This document shows, in pieces, positions 17,396 through 26,111 of a stretch of DNA of 64,000 nucleotides. A program made the translations under genes and the position numbers. This stretch comes from DASPSM01 sp036008465 (lineage in GTDB: Bacteria; Planctomycetota; Planctomycetia; Planctomycetales; Planctomycetaceae), in the NCBI GenBank assembly GCA_036008465.1, contig DASYNP010000175.1, positions 30,130 through 94,129 of the forward strand, in the 5' to 3' direction. Within the stretch, counting starts at the first letter, position 1. Every line of letters starts with the position of its first letter. Under the pieces are notes generated by a model. It saw only the letters and a program-made list of their open reading frames with translations, was not told the DNA's origin and searched no databases.

Positions 17396-18436
17396 ATGCA
17401 GGGGAAAAAACTCCGTATGGCCGACGCAATTCACAATGCGATCGCGATTTTGCTCAAGGAGAGCGGTCTCACCGAAAATGAGATGCACGCCGCGGTCCTG
17501 CAGGTGATGGACGGCAATGCCTCCTCCGTCGGCTTGGGGATGCTGTTGACCGCGCTCAAGCTCAAGGGTGAGACCGTCGACGAAATCGTCGGCGCTGCTC
17601 GGGCGATGCGAGAGCGGGTGACGCCGATCAAGTGCCGCCGCACCGAACTGCTCGACACCTGCGGCACGGGCGGAGACGAGCTCTCGACATTCAATATCAG
17701 CACGGCAACTGCCCTTGTGACGGCGGCTTGTGACGTTCCCGTTGCCAAGCATTCCAATCGCGGCGTGTCGAGCATCAGCGGCTCGGCCGACGTCCTGGAA
17801 GCGCTTGGAGTGCGAGTCGACCTGGCTTCCGAACGAGTTGCCGAATGCATCGACACAATCGGTGTCGGATTCTGCTTCGCACCACTCGTTCACGGAGCCA
17901 TGAAGTTTGCCGCCCCCGTCCGTCAACAGCTCGGCTTTCGCACGATCTTCAATCTGCTGGGGCCGCTGACCAATCCGGCGAGTGCCGAGTTCCAACTGCT
18001 CGGCGCCGGCCGCGTGGGGACGGCTGAGAAGCTCGCCGCTGCCGTGGCCCGCCTGGGCACAACGCGGACGCTGGTTGTGTGCGGCAATGACGAACTCGAC
18101 GAGGTGAGCCTGTGGGGCCGAACCAAAGTGTTTCACGTTCAAGGGCACTCGATCGAGGTTTCTGAGTGGTCTGCGGAACGACTGGGTCTGGCGGAATGCC
18201 GCGTCAGCGACATTTCTGTGGCATCGCCGTCGGAGAGTGCGGAGCGGATCTGCCGGCTGCTGGCCGCAGAGCGGGGACCCGCGCGGGATATCGTTTTGGC
18301 GAATGCCGCCGCGGCACTGGTGGCGGCCGGGCGTAGTGAGGATCCGCCCAAAGCGGTGGAGATGGCGGCAGCGGCGATCGACTCGGGGGCGGCCGGGGAG
18401 GTGCTGCGCCGACTCGTGGAATTCACCAGGAAATGA
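17396..18436 (+). CDS. trpD: Anthranilate phosphoribosyltransferase
   Basis: Second step of tryptophan synthesis: transfer of phosphoribose from PRPP to anthranilate. At 346 residues it has the normal length. An N-terminal helical domain is followed by LLDTCGTGGDELSTFNIST (PRPP pyrophosphate loop), VAKHSNRGVSSISGSADVLEALG (usual KHGNRSVSS) and FCFAPLVHGAMKFAAPVRQQLGFRTIFNLLGPLTNPA, the anthranilate-site signature. No other trp genes are nearby, so the pathway is dispersed. The start could be ATG 17396 or ATG 17417, the latter with AGGGGA ten bases upstream. Confidence 0.95.
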   Translation: MQGKKLRMADAIHNAIAILLKESGLTENEMHAAVLQVMDGNASSVGLGMLLTALKLKGETVDEIVGAARAMRERVTPIKCRRTELLDTCGTGGDELSTFNISTATALVTAACDVPVAKHSNRGVSSISGSADVLEALGVRVDLASERVAECIDTIGVGFCFAPLVHGAMKFAAPVRQQLGFRTIFNLLGPLTNPASAEFQLLGAGRVGTAEKLAAAVARLGTTRTLVVCGNDELDEVSLWGRTKVFHVQGHSIEVSEWSAERLGLAECRVSDISVASPSESAERICRLLAAERGPARDIVLANAAAALVAAGRSEDPPKAVEMAAAAIDSGAAGEVLRRLVEFTRK

Positions 18437-18504
18437 TTGCCGCGGGTTCCAAAACTGGTCTCGGAAAGATGATCAAATGCAAATTGGAGGCTTCGCCGAC
18501 TCCC

Positions 18505-18532
18505 TTGCGTTGGCCACTTGCCGTCCTATAAT
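18505..18532 (+). promoter_or_regulatory. Sigma-70-type promoter upstream of the nuo genes
   Basis: TTGCGT (18505-18510), 16 bases, then a perfect TATAAT (18527-18532), in a locally AT-rich stretch. It lies about 140 bases before the nuoI start and points into the nuo operon. The -10 box is exact and the -35 box has four of six consensus bases. Confidence 0.55.
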
Positions 18533-18672
18533 TCGGTGAAGTTTGACTGTAATTTTGTGCGACAATCGCCCGCACTTGCGAGCGATAATTTGTCGATGAC
18601 AGGTAGGATGGGTTGATCGAATTCGGGCCGCGGGCCCACCAACCGAGGGGCTCGGGGACAGTCGAGGCGGGT

Positions 18673-19230
18673 ATGATTCAGTGGTTCCGAAACGTGTGGG
18701 TGGCGATTGTCACCGTGTTTCAAGGGTTGTTTGTGACCCTCGGAATCATGGGCAAGACGTACCGCCGGCGGACATTCACCGAAGTTTTCGAGTACCCAGA
18801 AGTCCCCGTCCCCGTGAAGCCGCGATATCGGGGGTTTCATCGCTTCGACCTGACAACCTGTATCGGCTGCGAAAAGTGTGCGGTCGCCTGTCCGGTCGAC
18901 TGCATCTATATCGAGAAGCAAAAAGCTCCCGTGGGGAAGGGATTTCGACTCAACGGCTTCACGATTGACTACACGAAGTGCATGTTTTGCGCGCTCTGCG
19001 TCGACCCTTGTCCGGTGGACTGCATCTTCATGGGGTCGAACTTTGATCTGAGTTGCTACAGTCGGGACGGGTGTATCGTCGACTATGCCAAATTGCCTCT
19101 GCAAGTCGCGTGGGGACAGGCCACGTTGAACCCCACGGCCGTATCTGAGTCTAAGGTTTTGTATCAGCCGGTTTGGGTGCAAGGGGAACCAAGCCCCTTT
19201 GAATTCGAGCCGGCCACCGGTGAACACTGA
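18673..19230 (+). CDS. nuoI: NADH-quinone oxidoreductase subunit I
   Basis: A complex I peripheral-arm ferredoxin subunit of 185 residues that carries clusters N6a and N6b. CIGCEKCAVACP (Cys63, 66, 69, 73) and CMFCALCVDPCP (Cys103, 106, 109, 113) are the two 4Fe-4S motifs, each followed by VDCI. The N-terminal amphipathic helix region (IVTVFQGLFVTLGIMGKTY) is typical. ATG 18673 follows GAGGCGGG; the TTG at 18613 would add 20 residues not typical of the family. It is unusually placed upstream of nuoA, first in this operon. Confidence 0.95.
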   Translation: MIQWFRNVWVAIVTVFQGLFVTLGIMGKTYRRRTFTEVFEYPEVPVPVKPRYRGFHRFDLTTCIGCEKCAVACPVDCIYIEKQKAPVGKGFRLNGFTIDYTKCMFCALCVDPCPVDCIFMGSNFDLSCYSRDGCIVDYAKLPLQVAWGQATLNPTAVSESKVLYQPVWVQGEPSPFEFEPATGEH

Positions 19231-19283
19231 CTGCCGAGCAGTGATCGGCGAAATAATCGATTGGCAACCGCGAGGTCCCAGCC

Positions 19284-19751
19284 ATGAACACTTCCGCGGG
19301 CAAAAAATACTTCACAGTCGCCGAGGCCAACGCCATGCTGCCTTTGGTCCGGGCGATTGTCGATGACATTGTGCAGCTCAAGAACGAAATCGAGGAACGT
19401 TCCGATCGCTTGAAGAACGTCCGTCGCTTGCCCGGGCAACGGCGGGATGAGGACAATCCGTACGACGAGGAAGTACGGCAGATCGAAGAAGACATTGAGA
19501 AGGATAACGATCGACTGGAAGAGTTCTGTGACGAGCTGCGCCGTTTGGGTGTCGAGTTGAAGGACCCAAAAACCGGCCTGATCGATTTCCTCACGCAGAT
19601 CGACGGTCGCGAGGCTTATTTGTGCTGGAAGCTCGGCGAAGGCGAAATCGCCTTCTGGCACGAGCTAGAAGCCGGTTTCGCAGGACGACAGTCGCTCCTG
19701 GAAGGATCGGTCCCGGGTGATAAGCCGAGCGACAACGGCGGCAAGAAGTGA
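19284..19751 (+). CDS. DUF2203 domain protein
   Basis: A 155-residue acidic protein. FTVAEANAMLPLVRAIVDD at the N-terminus, a charged coiled-coil middle (about 30-90), LRRLGVELKDPKTGLIDF and EAYLCWKLGEGEIAFWHELEAGFAGRQ are the DUF2203 signature blocks. The function is unknown. It sits between nuoI and nuoA with gaps of 53 and 46 bases, so it is cotranscribed with complex I genes, possibly an assembly or accessory factor (inference). Confidence 0.85.
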   Translation: MNTSAGKKYFTVAEANAMLPLVRAIVDDIVQLKNEIEERSDRLKNVRRLPGQRRDEDNPYDEEVRQIEEDIEKDNDRLEEFCDELRRLGVELKDPKTGLIDFLTQIDGREAYLCWKLGEGEIAFWHELEAGFAGRQSLLEGSVPGDKPSDNGGKK

Positions 19752-19797
19752 GGCGCGCGGACTCCGATGGAGCCCGGTTTGAGATAACTTTGATTCC

Positions 19798-20367
19798 ATG
19801 ACAGATCTCGTCGGGCATTTCATCATCTTCGGTGTCGTCGCGGTCGTTTTGCTGGCCGTTCCGCTGATCATTGGCTGGTTTGTCCGGCCCAATCTACCGA
19901 CGCCTGAGAAAGTCGCCGTCTACGAGTGCGGCGAACCGACGATCGGTTCGAGCTATATCCAATTTGACCTGCGGTTTTATGTTGTTGCGCTGCTGTTCAT
20001 CATCTTCGATGTGGAAGTGGCGTTCTTCTTCCCGTGGGCCTTGATCTACGGTGGCGCCACGCAGTTGGCCGACCCACGGATCAATCCGGAAGCTCGGGCG
20101 CTGATTTCGGAAAAGCTGCTCAACGCTGCCCCGTCGCAGGCTGTGCAGCCGATCGCCTCAGGCACGGCCTTTCGCCTGGCCGCTTTGAGTTTCTTCGACA
20201 TCCTGGTCTTCTTCGCCGTGCTCCTGGTTGGCTTCGCTTACGTGTGGAAGCGGGGAGACCTCAACTGGGTGCGCGCGGTAACGCGGCAGGCGACGTTCCC
20301 CGCCGAATCGGGGACGCCTCGCGTTCCGGCGCCAGAACCGTTGCGGGTCCCACAGACCGTCGGCTGA
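19798..20367 (+). CDS. nuoA: NADH-quinone oxidoreductase subunit A, with enlarged loop
   Basis: A complex I membrane subunit of 189 residues against about 120-150 usual. TM1 is at 8-28, the conserved VYECGEPTIG loop at 41-50, and RFYVVALLFIIFDVEVAFFFPWA at 59-81 is TM2 with the family Asp71/Glu73. TM3 lies at about 131-151, ending in VWKRGDLNW. Between TM2 and TM3 about 40 extra residues (84-125) are inserted, and the C-terminus is extended by a Pro-rich tail. It is followed by nuoC rather than the usual nuoB. Confidence 0.93.
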   Translation: MTDLVGHFIIFGVVAVVLLAVPLIIGWFVRPNLPTPEKVAVYECGEPTIGSSYIQFDLRFYVVALLFIIFDVEVAFFFPWALIYGGATQLADPRINPEARALISEKLLNAAPSQAVQPIASGTAFRLAALSFFDILVFFAVLLVGFAYVWKRGDLNWVRAVTRQATFPAESGTPRVPAPEPLRVPQTVG

Positions 20368-20443
20368 GCGGCAATGACTTTGCCGAGTCGAAACTCGACT
20401 CCGACGACGCACCAAAGAACCCAGCACAAAAGACGTTGCTCTT

Positions 20444-20977
20444 ATGAACGCTCAAGAAATTCATCAGTTGCTGCTCGAACGGTTTGGGCCGACAAAGATC
20501 ACCGGCGTCAACCTGACGGCGACCGACCCCTGGATTGAGGTCGACGCTCCCGCCATCCACGAGGTCTCGCTGTTCTGCCGCGACGACGACCGGCTTCGAC
20601 TCAACCACCTCAATGATCTGTGCGGCGTCGATTACTTCGAACCAGACGCCAAGAAGGCGCCCAAGTATGGGCACGAGCCGCACGTCGAAGTCGTCTATCA
20701 CCTGTCGAGCTTACCGCGCAGGCACAAAATCACGGTCAAGGTGAAGCTCCCCCGCTGGAAAGACGGCGTGGCCGGCGAGATTCCGGAAGTCGACTCGGTC
20801 GCCGATATCTGGGGCATTGCCGACTGGCACGAGCGCGAGGCGTACGACCTGATGGGAATCCGCTTCCTCGGTCACCCGAATTTGCGGCGGATCCTTTGTC
20901 CCGAAGACTGGGTCGGACATCCGCTGCGTAAGGATTACGAGATGCCGTTGGAATACCACGAGATCCGGGGCCGATAG
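20444..20977 (+). CDS. nuoC: NADH-quinone oxidoreductase subunit C
   Basis: A 30-kDa-type subunit of the complex I peripheral arm, 177 residues. LNDLCGVDYFEP, EVVYHLSSL, KLPRWKDGVAGEIPEVDSVADIWGIADWHEREAYDLMGIRF and HPNLRRILCPEDWVGHPLRKDY form the near-complete family C-terminal signature. It is separate from nuoD, not fused as in E. coli. The gap to nuoD is 27 bases. Confidence 0.95.
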   Translation: MNAQEIHQLLLERFGPTKITGVNLTATDPWIEVDAPAIHEVSLFCRDDDRLRLNHLNDLCGVDYFEPDAKKAPKYGHEPHVEVVYHLSSLPRRHKITVKVKLPRWKDGVAGEIPEVDSVADIWGIADWHEREAYDLMGIRFLGHPNLRRILCPEDWVGHPLRKDYEMPLEYHEIRGR

Positions 20978-21004
20978 TCGCGCACTGACGAACATAGGGC
21001 TGAT

Positions 21005-22243
21005 ATGAGCATGCAATTGGAAGATCCCCGCGTCGTCGAGTTCGACGTGCGGACCGACGAGATGCTGGTCAACATGGGCCCGCAGCATCCCAGTACGCAT
21101 GGCGTGCTCAGGCTCTTGTTGCGGACCGACGGCGAAGTCGTCCATGAAGTGACGCCCCACATCGGCTACCTGCACCGTTGTGCCGAAAAGATCGGTGAGA
21201 ACCTGGCGCCGCCCCAATGGATTCCGTACACCGATCGCATGGATTACCTGGCCGGGATGAACATGAATCTCGGCTTGGCGCTCGCGGTCGAAAAGCTCGT
21301 CAAGATGGAGTTGCCCGAAAAGGCAATGGTCCTCCGGGTACTCATCGCCGAGATGGGCCGCATCGCCAGCCACCTGGTTGGGATGGGGGCATACGGGCTC
21401 GATCTCGGCAGTTTCAGCCCATTTTTGTACGCCTTTCGCGAGCGGGAGATTGTGCTGGACCTGTTCGAGGAGGCCTGCGGGGCGCGGCTGACTTATAGCT
21501 ATCTCACGATGGGCGGCGCGACGCACGACTTGCCCGAAACGATCACCATCCCGCCCGGTCTGGCCTCGCTCTCGGGCAAATCGCCCAAGTTGACGCTTTC
21601 ATGGATCGACGCGGCCACCTTGTTCCTCGATTGGCTCGAGCCGCGGATCAGCGAGTACCACAAGCTTCTGACGCGCAATCAGATCTTCATCAAGCGGACT
21701 GCCGGACTCGGGATCCTCTCGCCGGAAATGGCGATCAGCTACGGCTGCACCGGACCTGTGCTGCGCGCCAGCGGGGTTGATTGGGACCTCCGCCGTGACG
21801 GCGATCCGATCTACACCAAGATGTACGAGGGCTATGAATTCGACGTGATTGTCGCGCCGTTTAAGGATGCGCCCCCGGAAGTCGTGCTCGGCGACAATTG
21901 GTGCCGCTTCTACGTGCGCATGCTCGAAGTCGTGCAGTCGATCCGCCTGGTGCGACAGGCGATCGCGAAGTACCCGACGGCCAAAGGCGCGTTCCGCGTC
22001 CCCTATAAGATGAGCACCAAGCTCCCCAAGGACGAAGTCTATCTCGAGACTGAGTGCCCCCGCGGGCAGATGGGCTTTTACATCGTGGGCAACGGCGAGG
22101 CCAATCCGCTCCGGGCCCGTGCCAAGAGTTCCTGCTTCTGCAACCTCTCGATCACCGGCCCAATCTGCAAAGATTTTCTTCTCGGCGACATCCCCGCCAT
22201 CGTCGGCTCGCTCGACATCGTGATGGGCGAGATCGACCGGTAA
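21005..22243 (+). CDS. nuoD: NADH-quinone oxidoreductase subunit D
   Basis: A 412-residue 49-kDa subunit that forms the quinone-binding pocket with NuoB. MGPQHPSTHGVLRLLL near residue 25 is the quinone-site beta-hairpin. HIGYLHRCAEKIGENLAPPQWIPYTDRMDY, LRVLIAEMGRIASHLVGMGAYGLDLG and the C-terminal NPLRARAKSSCFCNLS...GDIPAIVGSLDIVMGEIDR are conserved family blocks. It is the last gene of this nuo segment and is followed by a multi-hairpin repeat that may end transcription. Confidence 0.96.
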   Translation: MSMQLEDPRVVEFDVRTDEMLVNMGPQHPSTHGVLRLLLRTDGEVVHEVTPHIGYLHRCAEKIGENLAPPQWIPYTDRMDYLAGMNMNLGLALAVEKLVKMELPEKAMVLRVLIAEMGRIASHLVGMGAYGLDLGSFSPFLYAFREREIVLDLFEEACGARLTYSYLTMGGATHDLPETITIPPGLASLSGKSPKLTLSWIDAATLFLDWLEPRISEYHKLLTRNQIFIKRTAGLGILSPEMAISYGCTGPVLRASGVDWDLRRDGDPIYTKMYEGYEFDVIVAPFKDAPPEVVLGDNWCRFYVRMLEVVQSIRLVRQAIAKYPTAKGAFRVPYKMSTKLPKDEVYLETECPRGQMGFYIVGNGEANPLRARAKSSCFCNLSITGPICKDFLLGDIPAIVGSLDIVMGEIDR

Positions 22244-22273
22244 GCGCGTCGGGAATCTGAGAAGATTTGCCTT

Positions 22274-22377
22274 GGGTGCCACGGTTGAGCTTGCTCAACC
22301 GTGCTATTCCCCAAGCGAATGCGCTTCCCGCAAGCGCAAGAGCACGGCTGAGCCGAAGCGTCTCAGCCGTGGCACCC
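22274..22377. repeat. Triple-hairpin palindromic (REP-like) element
   Basis: The element is bounded by GGGTGCC (22274-22280) and GGCACCC (22371-22377). It holds three hairpins: CACGGTTGAGC/GCTCAACCGTG (22280-22303, 2-base loop), GCGCTT/AAGCGC (22321-22337) and CACGGCTGAG/CTCAGCCGTG (22343-22371). The first and third arms are variants of each other in inverted order. It is probably a dispersed planctomycete repeat and may act as the nuoD terminator, though no U-tract follows. Confidence 0.65.
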
Positions 22378-22515
22378 GAGGGGCGCCGCTGTCGATTGTC
22401 CCCATCCGGCCGAAGAACCGAGAATTTCAAGACAGGATTGGGGCGCCCGTGCATCTAATCTGGGCGGGTGCGCGATAGTGATACTGCGCGAGGTCCCTTC
22501 ACAGGACGATCAACC

Positions 22516-23748
22516 ATGACTTCTCGAACGGTCCTCCTCGCCCTTCTCCTTCTCAACGCCGGCCCGTCCTTTGGGGCGGAGAAAGTCTGGTTCCTGCGTG
22601 GGCACGTAGTTGATGAGGAGGGCCGTCCTGTCGCCGGAGCCTCGGTGACGACTGTTTGGAACGTCAACGGCATTCCGCTCGAACAGTTGCGCAAAACGGA
22701 AAATGACGGCAAGGAACATCCGGAATACGCAATGAACGAGGGCAGGATGGAGCCCTTGGGAAATGCTCCCGCTCAGACGGATGCCAACGGTAATTATTCG
22801 ATCGAGCTGCGATCGTCGAACGACTACAAGCTGATGGCCCTAGACAAGGAACGTAAACGCGGCGCGCTCATCATCGTCGATCCGCGCCATCCGCCGACGC
22901 GCGCGGAATGCAAGCTGGTTCCGCTTGTCCACGTCTACGGTCGGATCCGCGTGGCCACCACCGGAAAGCCCACACGGGATGTCACTGTCGTAGTCGGCCT
23001 GCCGCTGAATGAAAATGTCCCCTTGGGCGGTGATCGCCTCTGCATGTGTTCTTCGGCGAAGTCCCGCTTCGAGTTTTGGTTGCCTCCCGGCAACTATCAG
23101 TTCGAAGCGTTCGGCCACGATCCGCCACGGCTCGACTTAGCGGATCCGCACCCGATCAAAGTGCAGGCGGGCCAGCTAGAGTTCGATTGTGGAGTTTTCG
23201 ATCTGACTCCCGCGTCACGTCTCATGTACCGTTTCCAGGACGCAAAAAAGGAAGGGACCTGGCGCGCCTACACCGAGAGGTACGGTCAGCCATGCCCCAA
23301 CTGGCACGCCGTCGATGCGCGGGGAGTTCGCAAAGGCGAGCAGCCCGCCGATTTTCGTGGCAAATGGCTGCTCGTCTATTTCTGGGGAACGGGGTGCCCG
23401 CCCTGCATCGAGAGGTCGCTCCCCAAGCTGCGCGAGTTTTACGAGGCCCACAAAACGCACCGCGACCGCTTCGAGGTCGTCGCCATCTGCAGCGAAGTCG
23501 GTACCAAGATCAGAACGATGGCCGATTTCGACCGCGAAATGAAGCCGTTCGTTAAGGCAGTCTGGAACGGCAAAGAGTTGCCGTTTCCATTGCTCTTGGA
23601 CAACACGCCGCAGAGCATGGAGAATTTTGGCGTGGAAATGTTCGGGACCACGCTCTTGATCGATCCGACCGGACGTCTCGTTCCCGGCGACGAACTGACG
23701 CTCGCGGCTATCCTGGAAGAGCACGACCGCAAAGCTCGCGGGGAGTGA
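22516..23748 (+). CDS. Secreted carboxypeptidase-regulatory-like plus TlpA-type thioredoxin protein
   Basis: A signal peptide (MTSRTVLLALLLLNAGPSFGA) leads into a carboxypeptidase-regulatory/CnaB-like beta-sandwich at about 25-100 (GHVVDEEGRPVAGASVTTVW). A second sandwich-like stretch follows, then a thioredoxin domain from about 260 with KWLLVYFWGTGCPPCIER; Cys294-Pro-Pro-Cys297 is the redox pair. The last part, FPLLLDNTPQSMENFGVEMFGTTLLIDPTGRLV, is a standard TlpA/AhpC ending. Such fusions are common in planctomycetes and probably act as periplasmic thiol-disulfide proteins. ATG 22516 has AGGA ten bases upstream. Confidence 0.85.
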   Translation: MTSRTVLLALLLLNAGPSFGAEKVWFLRGHVVDEEGRPVAGASVTTVWNVNGIPLEQLRKTENDGKEHPEYAMNEGRMEPLGNAPAQTDANGNYSIELRSSNDYKLMALDKERKRGALIIVDPRHPPTRAECKLVPLVHVYGRIRVATTGKPTRDVTVVVGLPLNENVPLGGDRLCMCSSAKSRFEFWLPPGNYQFEAFGHDPPRLDLADPHPIKVQAGQLEFDCGVFDLTPASRLMYRFQDAKKEGTWRAYTERYGQPCPNWHAVDARGVRKGEQPADFRGKWLLVYFWGTGCPPCIERSLPKLREFYEAHKTHRDRFEVVAICSEVGTKIRTMADFDREMKPFVKAVWNGKELPFPLLLDNTPQSMENFGVEMFGTTLLIDPTGRLVPGDELTLAAILEEHDRKARGE

Positions 23749-23831
23749 ATGCATCGTTCTGCCGGGCGACCGCAGTCCGGTCGGATGCGCGTCGCTAGCG
23801 CGAACCTGCAGCGGTCGTGCCGGGTGCCCCG

Positions 23832-24527
23832 CTACTTCAGCTCTCGAAGCTTGATGTTCTTGAACCAGCATGGCGAGCCGTGGTCCTGCAGGCCGATGTA
23901 GCCGTGCTTCGGATGGTTCTTGTACGCGACGTCGAACTTGTGCGCAGTTTTGTCGGGTCGCAGGTTCGGCTCGGTGAATTTGTCGAGGTCGACGTTATTC
24001 ACGATCTTGCCGTTGAGCTCAACGACGATCTCGGACTTATCGCACCTGATCAAAATGTGGTTCCACTGGCCGGTCGGCTTCGTCGCGTCGACGAGCACTG
24101 GGGACAGGTCGTAAATCGCTCCCGTGGCGTGGTACCCTTCCTTAATCCCATCGTCGATCGCAATCTCGATTCCGTTGTAGCCGACGTCTTTCCCTTTGCG
24201 CGGCGTGAGCGGAAACGTACGGACGAAAATGCCGCTGTTGCACTGCGGGGTCACCTTGAAGTCGCACTTCAATTCGAAGTTAGAAAACTCCTTGTCGTAG
24301 ACGAGCATGTAGGCTCCGCAGCGGTGCGGGTTGAGCGCCTCGCGGTCGACGCCCCGGTTGCTCGGTTTGCCGTCGCTGCGTATCCAGCCGTCCAAGGATT
24401 TGCCGTCGAATAAGAGGGTCCACCCGTCCCCTTTCTCTTCGGGCGTCAGTTCATTATCCGCCGATCGCGCGGGACTGGTCGATACACAGAACACGAGGCA
24501 AAGACCGGCGGCAAACAGTCGGGACAT
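23832..24527 (-). CDS. Secreted DUF1080 protein (3-keto-disaccharide hydrolase fold)
   Basis: A 231-residue protein with signal peptide MSRLFAAGLCLVFCVSTSPARS. GDGWTLLFDGKSLDGWIRSDG, YDKEFSNFELKCDFKV, CNSGIFVRTF, GIEIAIDD, WNHILIRCDKSEIVVELNGKIVNN and GYIGLQDHGSPCWFKNIKLREL are the ordered DUF1080 blocks (concanavalin-like jelly roll). Characterised members hydrolyse 3-keto-glucosides, but many planctomycete paralogs are untested. ATG 24527 has GGAGG seven bases upstream. It is divergent from the PQQ gene. Confidence 0.88.
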   Translation of the reverse strand: MSRLFAAGLCLVFCVSTSPARSADNELTPEEKGDGWTLLFDGKSLDGWIRSDGKPSNRGVDREALNPHRCGAYMLVYDKEFSNFELKCDFKVTPQCNSGIFVRTFPLTPRKGKDVGYNGIEIAIDDGIKEGYHATGAIYDLSPVLVDATKPTGQWNHILIRCDKSEIVVELNGKIVNNVDLDKFTEPNLRPDKTAHKFDVAYKNHPKHGYIGLQDHGSPCWFKNIKLRELK

Positions 24528-24657
24528 GAGGGATCCTCCGAGAGTCCGGCGGGGCAAATTGTCATTCAAACCACTGCTATCTACACATCTTGGACCGTTT
24601 GGTACAACCGTCGCCGATCCCCGTCTGAGCCGTGCCCGAACTCCGGGAGCGATACCG

Positions 24658-25995
24658 ATGATCCCGCGGACGAGCTTTCTGCCCGTTGCAGCGTTGCTGG
24701 GTCTTCTGCTGTCAACTTGCGGTTCGCCCGGCCCTCTCACTAGCTCAGCCGCCGAGATCGTGACCGGTCGCTCCGGCAGTGTCGGGGGAGACTGGCCACG
24801 CTGGCGAGGTCCGCGGGGCGACGGGACTTGGATCGGCCCCAAACTTTCAGAACACTGGCCTGCCGAGTTGAAACTCCGTTGGCGTAAGCCGATCGGGGGC
24901 GGCTATGCGGGGGTGATTGTCGCCGGCAATCACGTCCTGCTTGCCGATCGGCAGACTGCTCCCACCGAGGCTGAACGAATCGTTTGTTACGACGCTCAGA
25001 CGGGCGACGTGCATTGGACGCACTCCGACCCAGTGCATTATGGCCAGCTCGATTACGGGAATGGTCCGCGGGCTGCCCCCACTGTGTTCGATGGTCTGGT
25101 TTACGCGATGGGAGCCATAGGCAAGCTGAATTGCCTGGACCTCAAGACCGGGTCGGTACGCTGGTCGGCGAATCTCGTGTCGAACTTCGACGGGCGGATG
25201 CCGACGTGGGGTTATGCCGCGTCGCCAGTGATTTTTCGCAATACGGTGATTGTCCATCCCGGCTCAGCCAAGGGTGCCAGTGTGGTGGCGTTGAATCGTC
25301 GAACGGGAAAAAAGGTCTGGGCCAGCCTCTCGGACGAGGCCACTTACGCCACGCCAATCCTGATCGAGCAAGCGGGCCGCGTACAGCTGGTCTGCTGGAC
25401 GCCGTCACACATTCGCGGCCTCGACGCAGCCAGCGGAGACCCGCTTTGGGAACTTCCGTACGAAGTGACTTACGGCGTCTCGATCGCCACGCCCGTTTAC
25501 CATGCCGGCCTTGTCTTTGTGAGCGGCTATTGGGCGGGAGCCAAGGCTATTCGTCTGGATGCGAGCGGTCGGAAAGCCACTCTGGCATGGGAAGATGAGC
25601 GCACGCTCCGCGGACTGATGTCCCAGCCGCTGTGCCGCGACGGTTTCGGCTATCTGCTCGACAAGAATTTTGGCCTGACCTGCTTCGAGATGGCGACGGG
25701 CAACAAACTGTGGGCCGACGGACACCGCCTGACGGCTCGCGATACCAACCCGCAAGCCACGCTGGTTTGGATCGGGGACAGTGACCGCGCGCTGGCCCTC
25801 AACGCGGCCGGCGAGCTGATCCTGGTCCGGCTCAATCCGAAAGGTTACACGGAACTGGCCCGCAGCAAAATCATCGACGACACGTGGGCTCATCCGGCGT
25901 ACGCCGGTTGTTGCGTCTACGCCCGCAACGATCATGAAATTCTGTGTCGAGAGCTGCCGGTCGAAAGCTCGCCGCCTAGTCGCGAGCGAAAATAG
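24658..25995 (+). CDS. Secreted PQQ-like (BamB-type) beta-propeller protein
   Basis: A 445-residue protein. The N-terminus MIPRTSFLPVAALLGLLLSTC is a signal sequence with a lipobox-like LSTC (imperfect). DWPRWRGPRGDGTW is the hallmark opening of planctomycete PQQ-propeller proteins. Blades follow with ADG/AxxG-K-W repeats (CYDAQTGDVHWTHSD, CLDLKTGSVRWSAN, ALNRRTGKKVWASL, GLDAASGDPLWELP, CFEMATGNKLWADG). No enzymatic residues can be assigned, and many such proteins are scaffolds. The frame is open to 24331, but only ATG 24658 starts a signal peptide. Confidence 0.87.
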   Translation: MIPRTSFLPVAALLGLLLSTCGSPGPLTSSAAEIVTGRSGSVGGDWPRWRGPRGDGTWIGPKLSEHWPAELKLRWRKPIGGGYAGVIVAGNHVLLADRQTAPTEAERIVCYDAQTGDVHWTHSDPVHYGQLDYGNGPRAAPTVFDGLVYAMGAIGKLNCLDLKTGSVRWSANLVSNFDGRMPTWGYAASPVIFRNTVIVHPGSAKGASVVALNRRTGKKVWASLSDEATYATPILIEQAGRVQLVCWTPSHIRGLDAASGDPLWELPYEVTYGVSIATPVYHAGLVFVSGYWAGAKAIRLDASGRKATLAWEDERTLRGLMSQPLCRDGFGYLLDKNFGLTCFEMATGNKLWADGHRLTARDTNPQATLVWIGDSDRALALNAAGELILVRLNPKGYTELARSKIIDDTWAHPAYAGCCVYARNDHEILCRELPVESSPPSRERK

Positions 25996-26111
25996 ACAGC
26001 GCGCCGTCTGCTTTCCAAGCTCTGCGCGTCCGGCTATAGTGCAAAATGTCCTCAGTCCATCTCTTGGACAGGCCGTTCCACCCGCCAGATTCTCACCGGA
26101 GTCCGACATCC

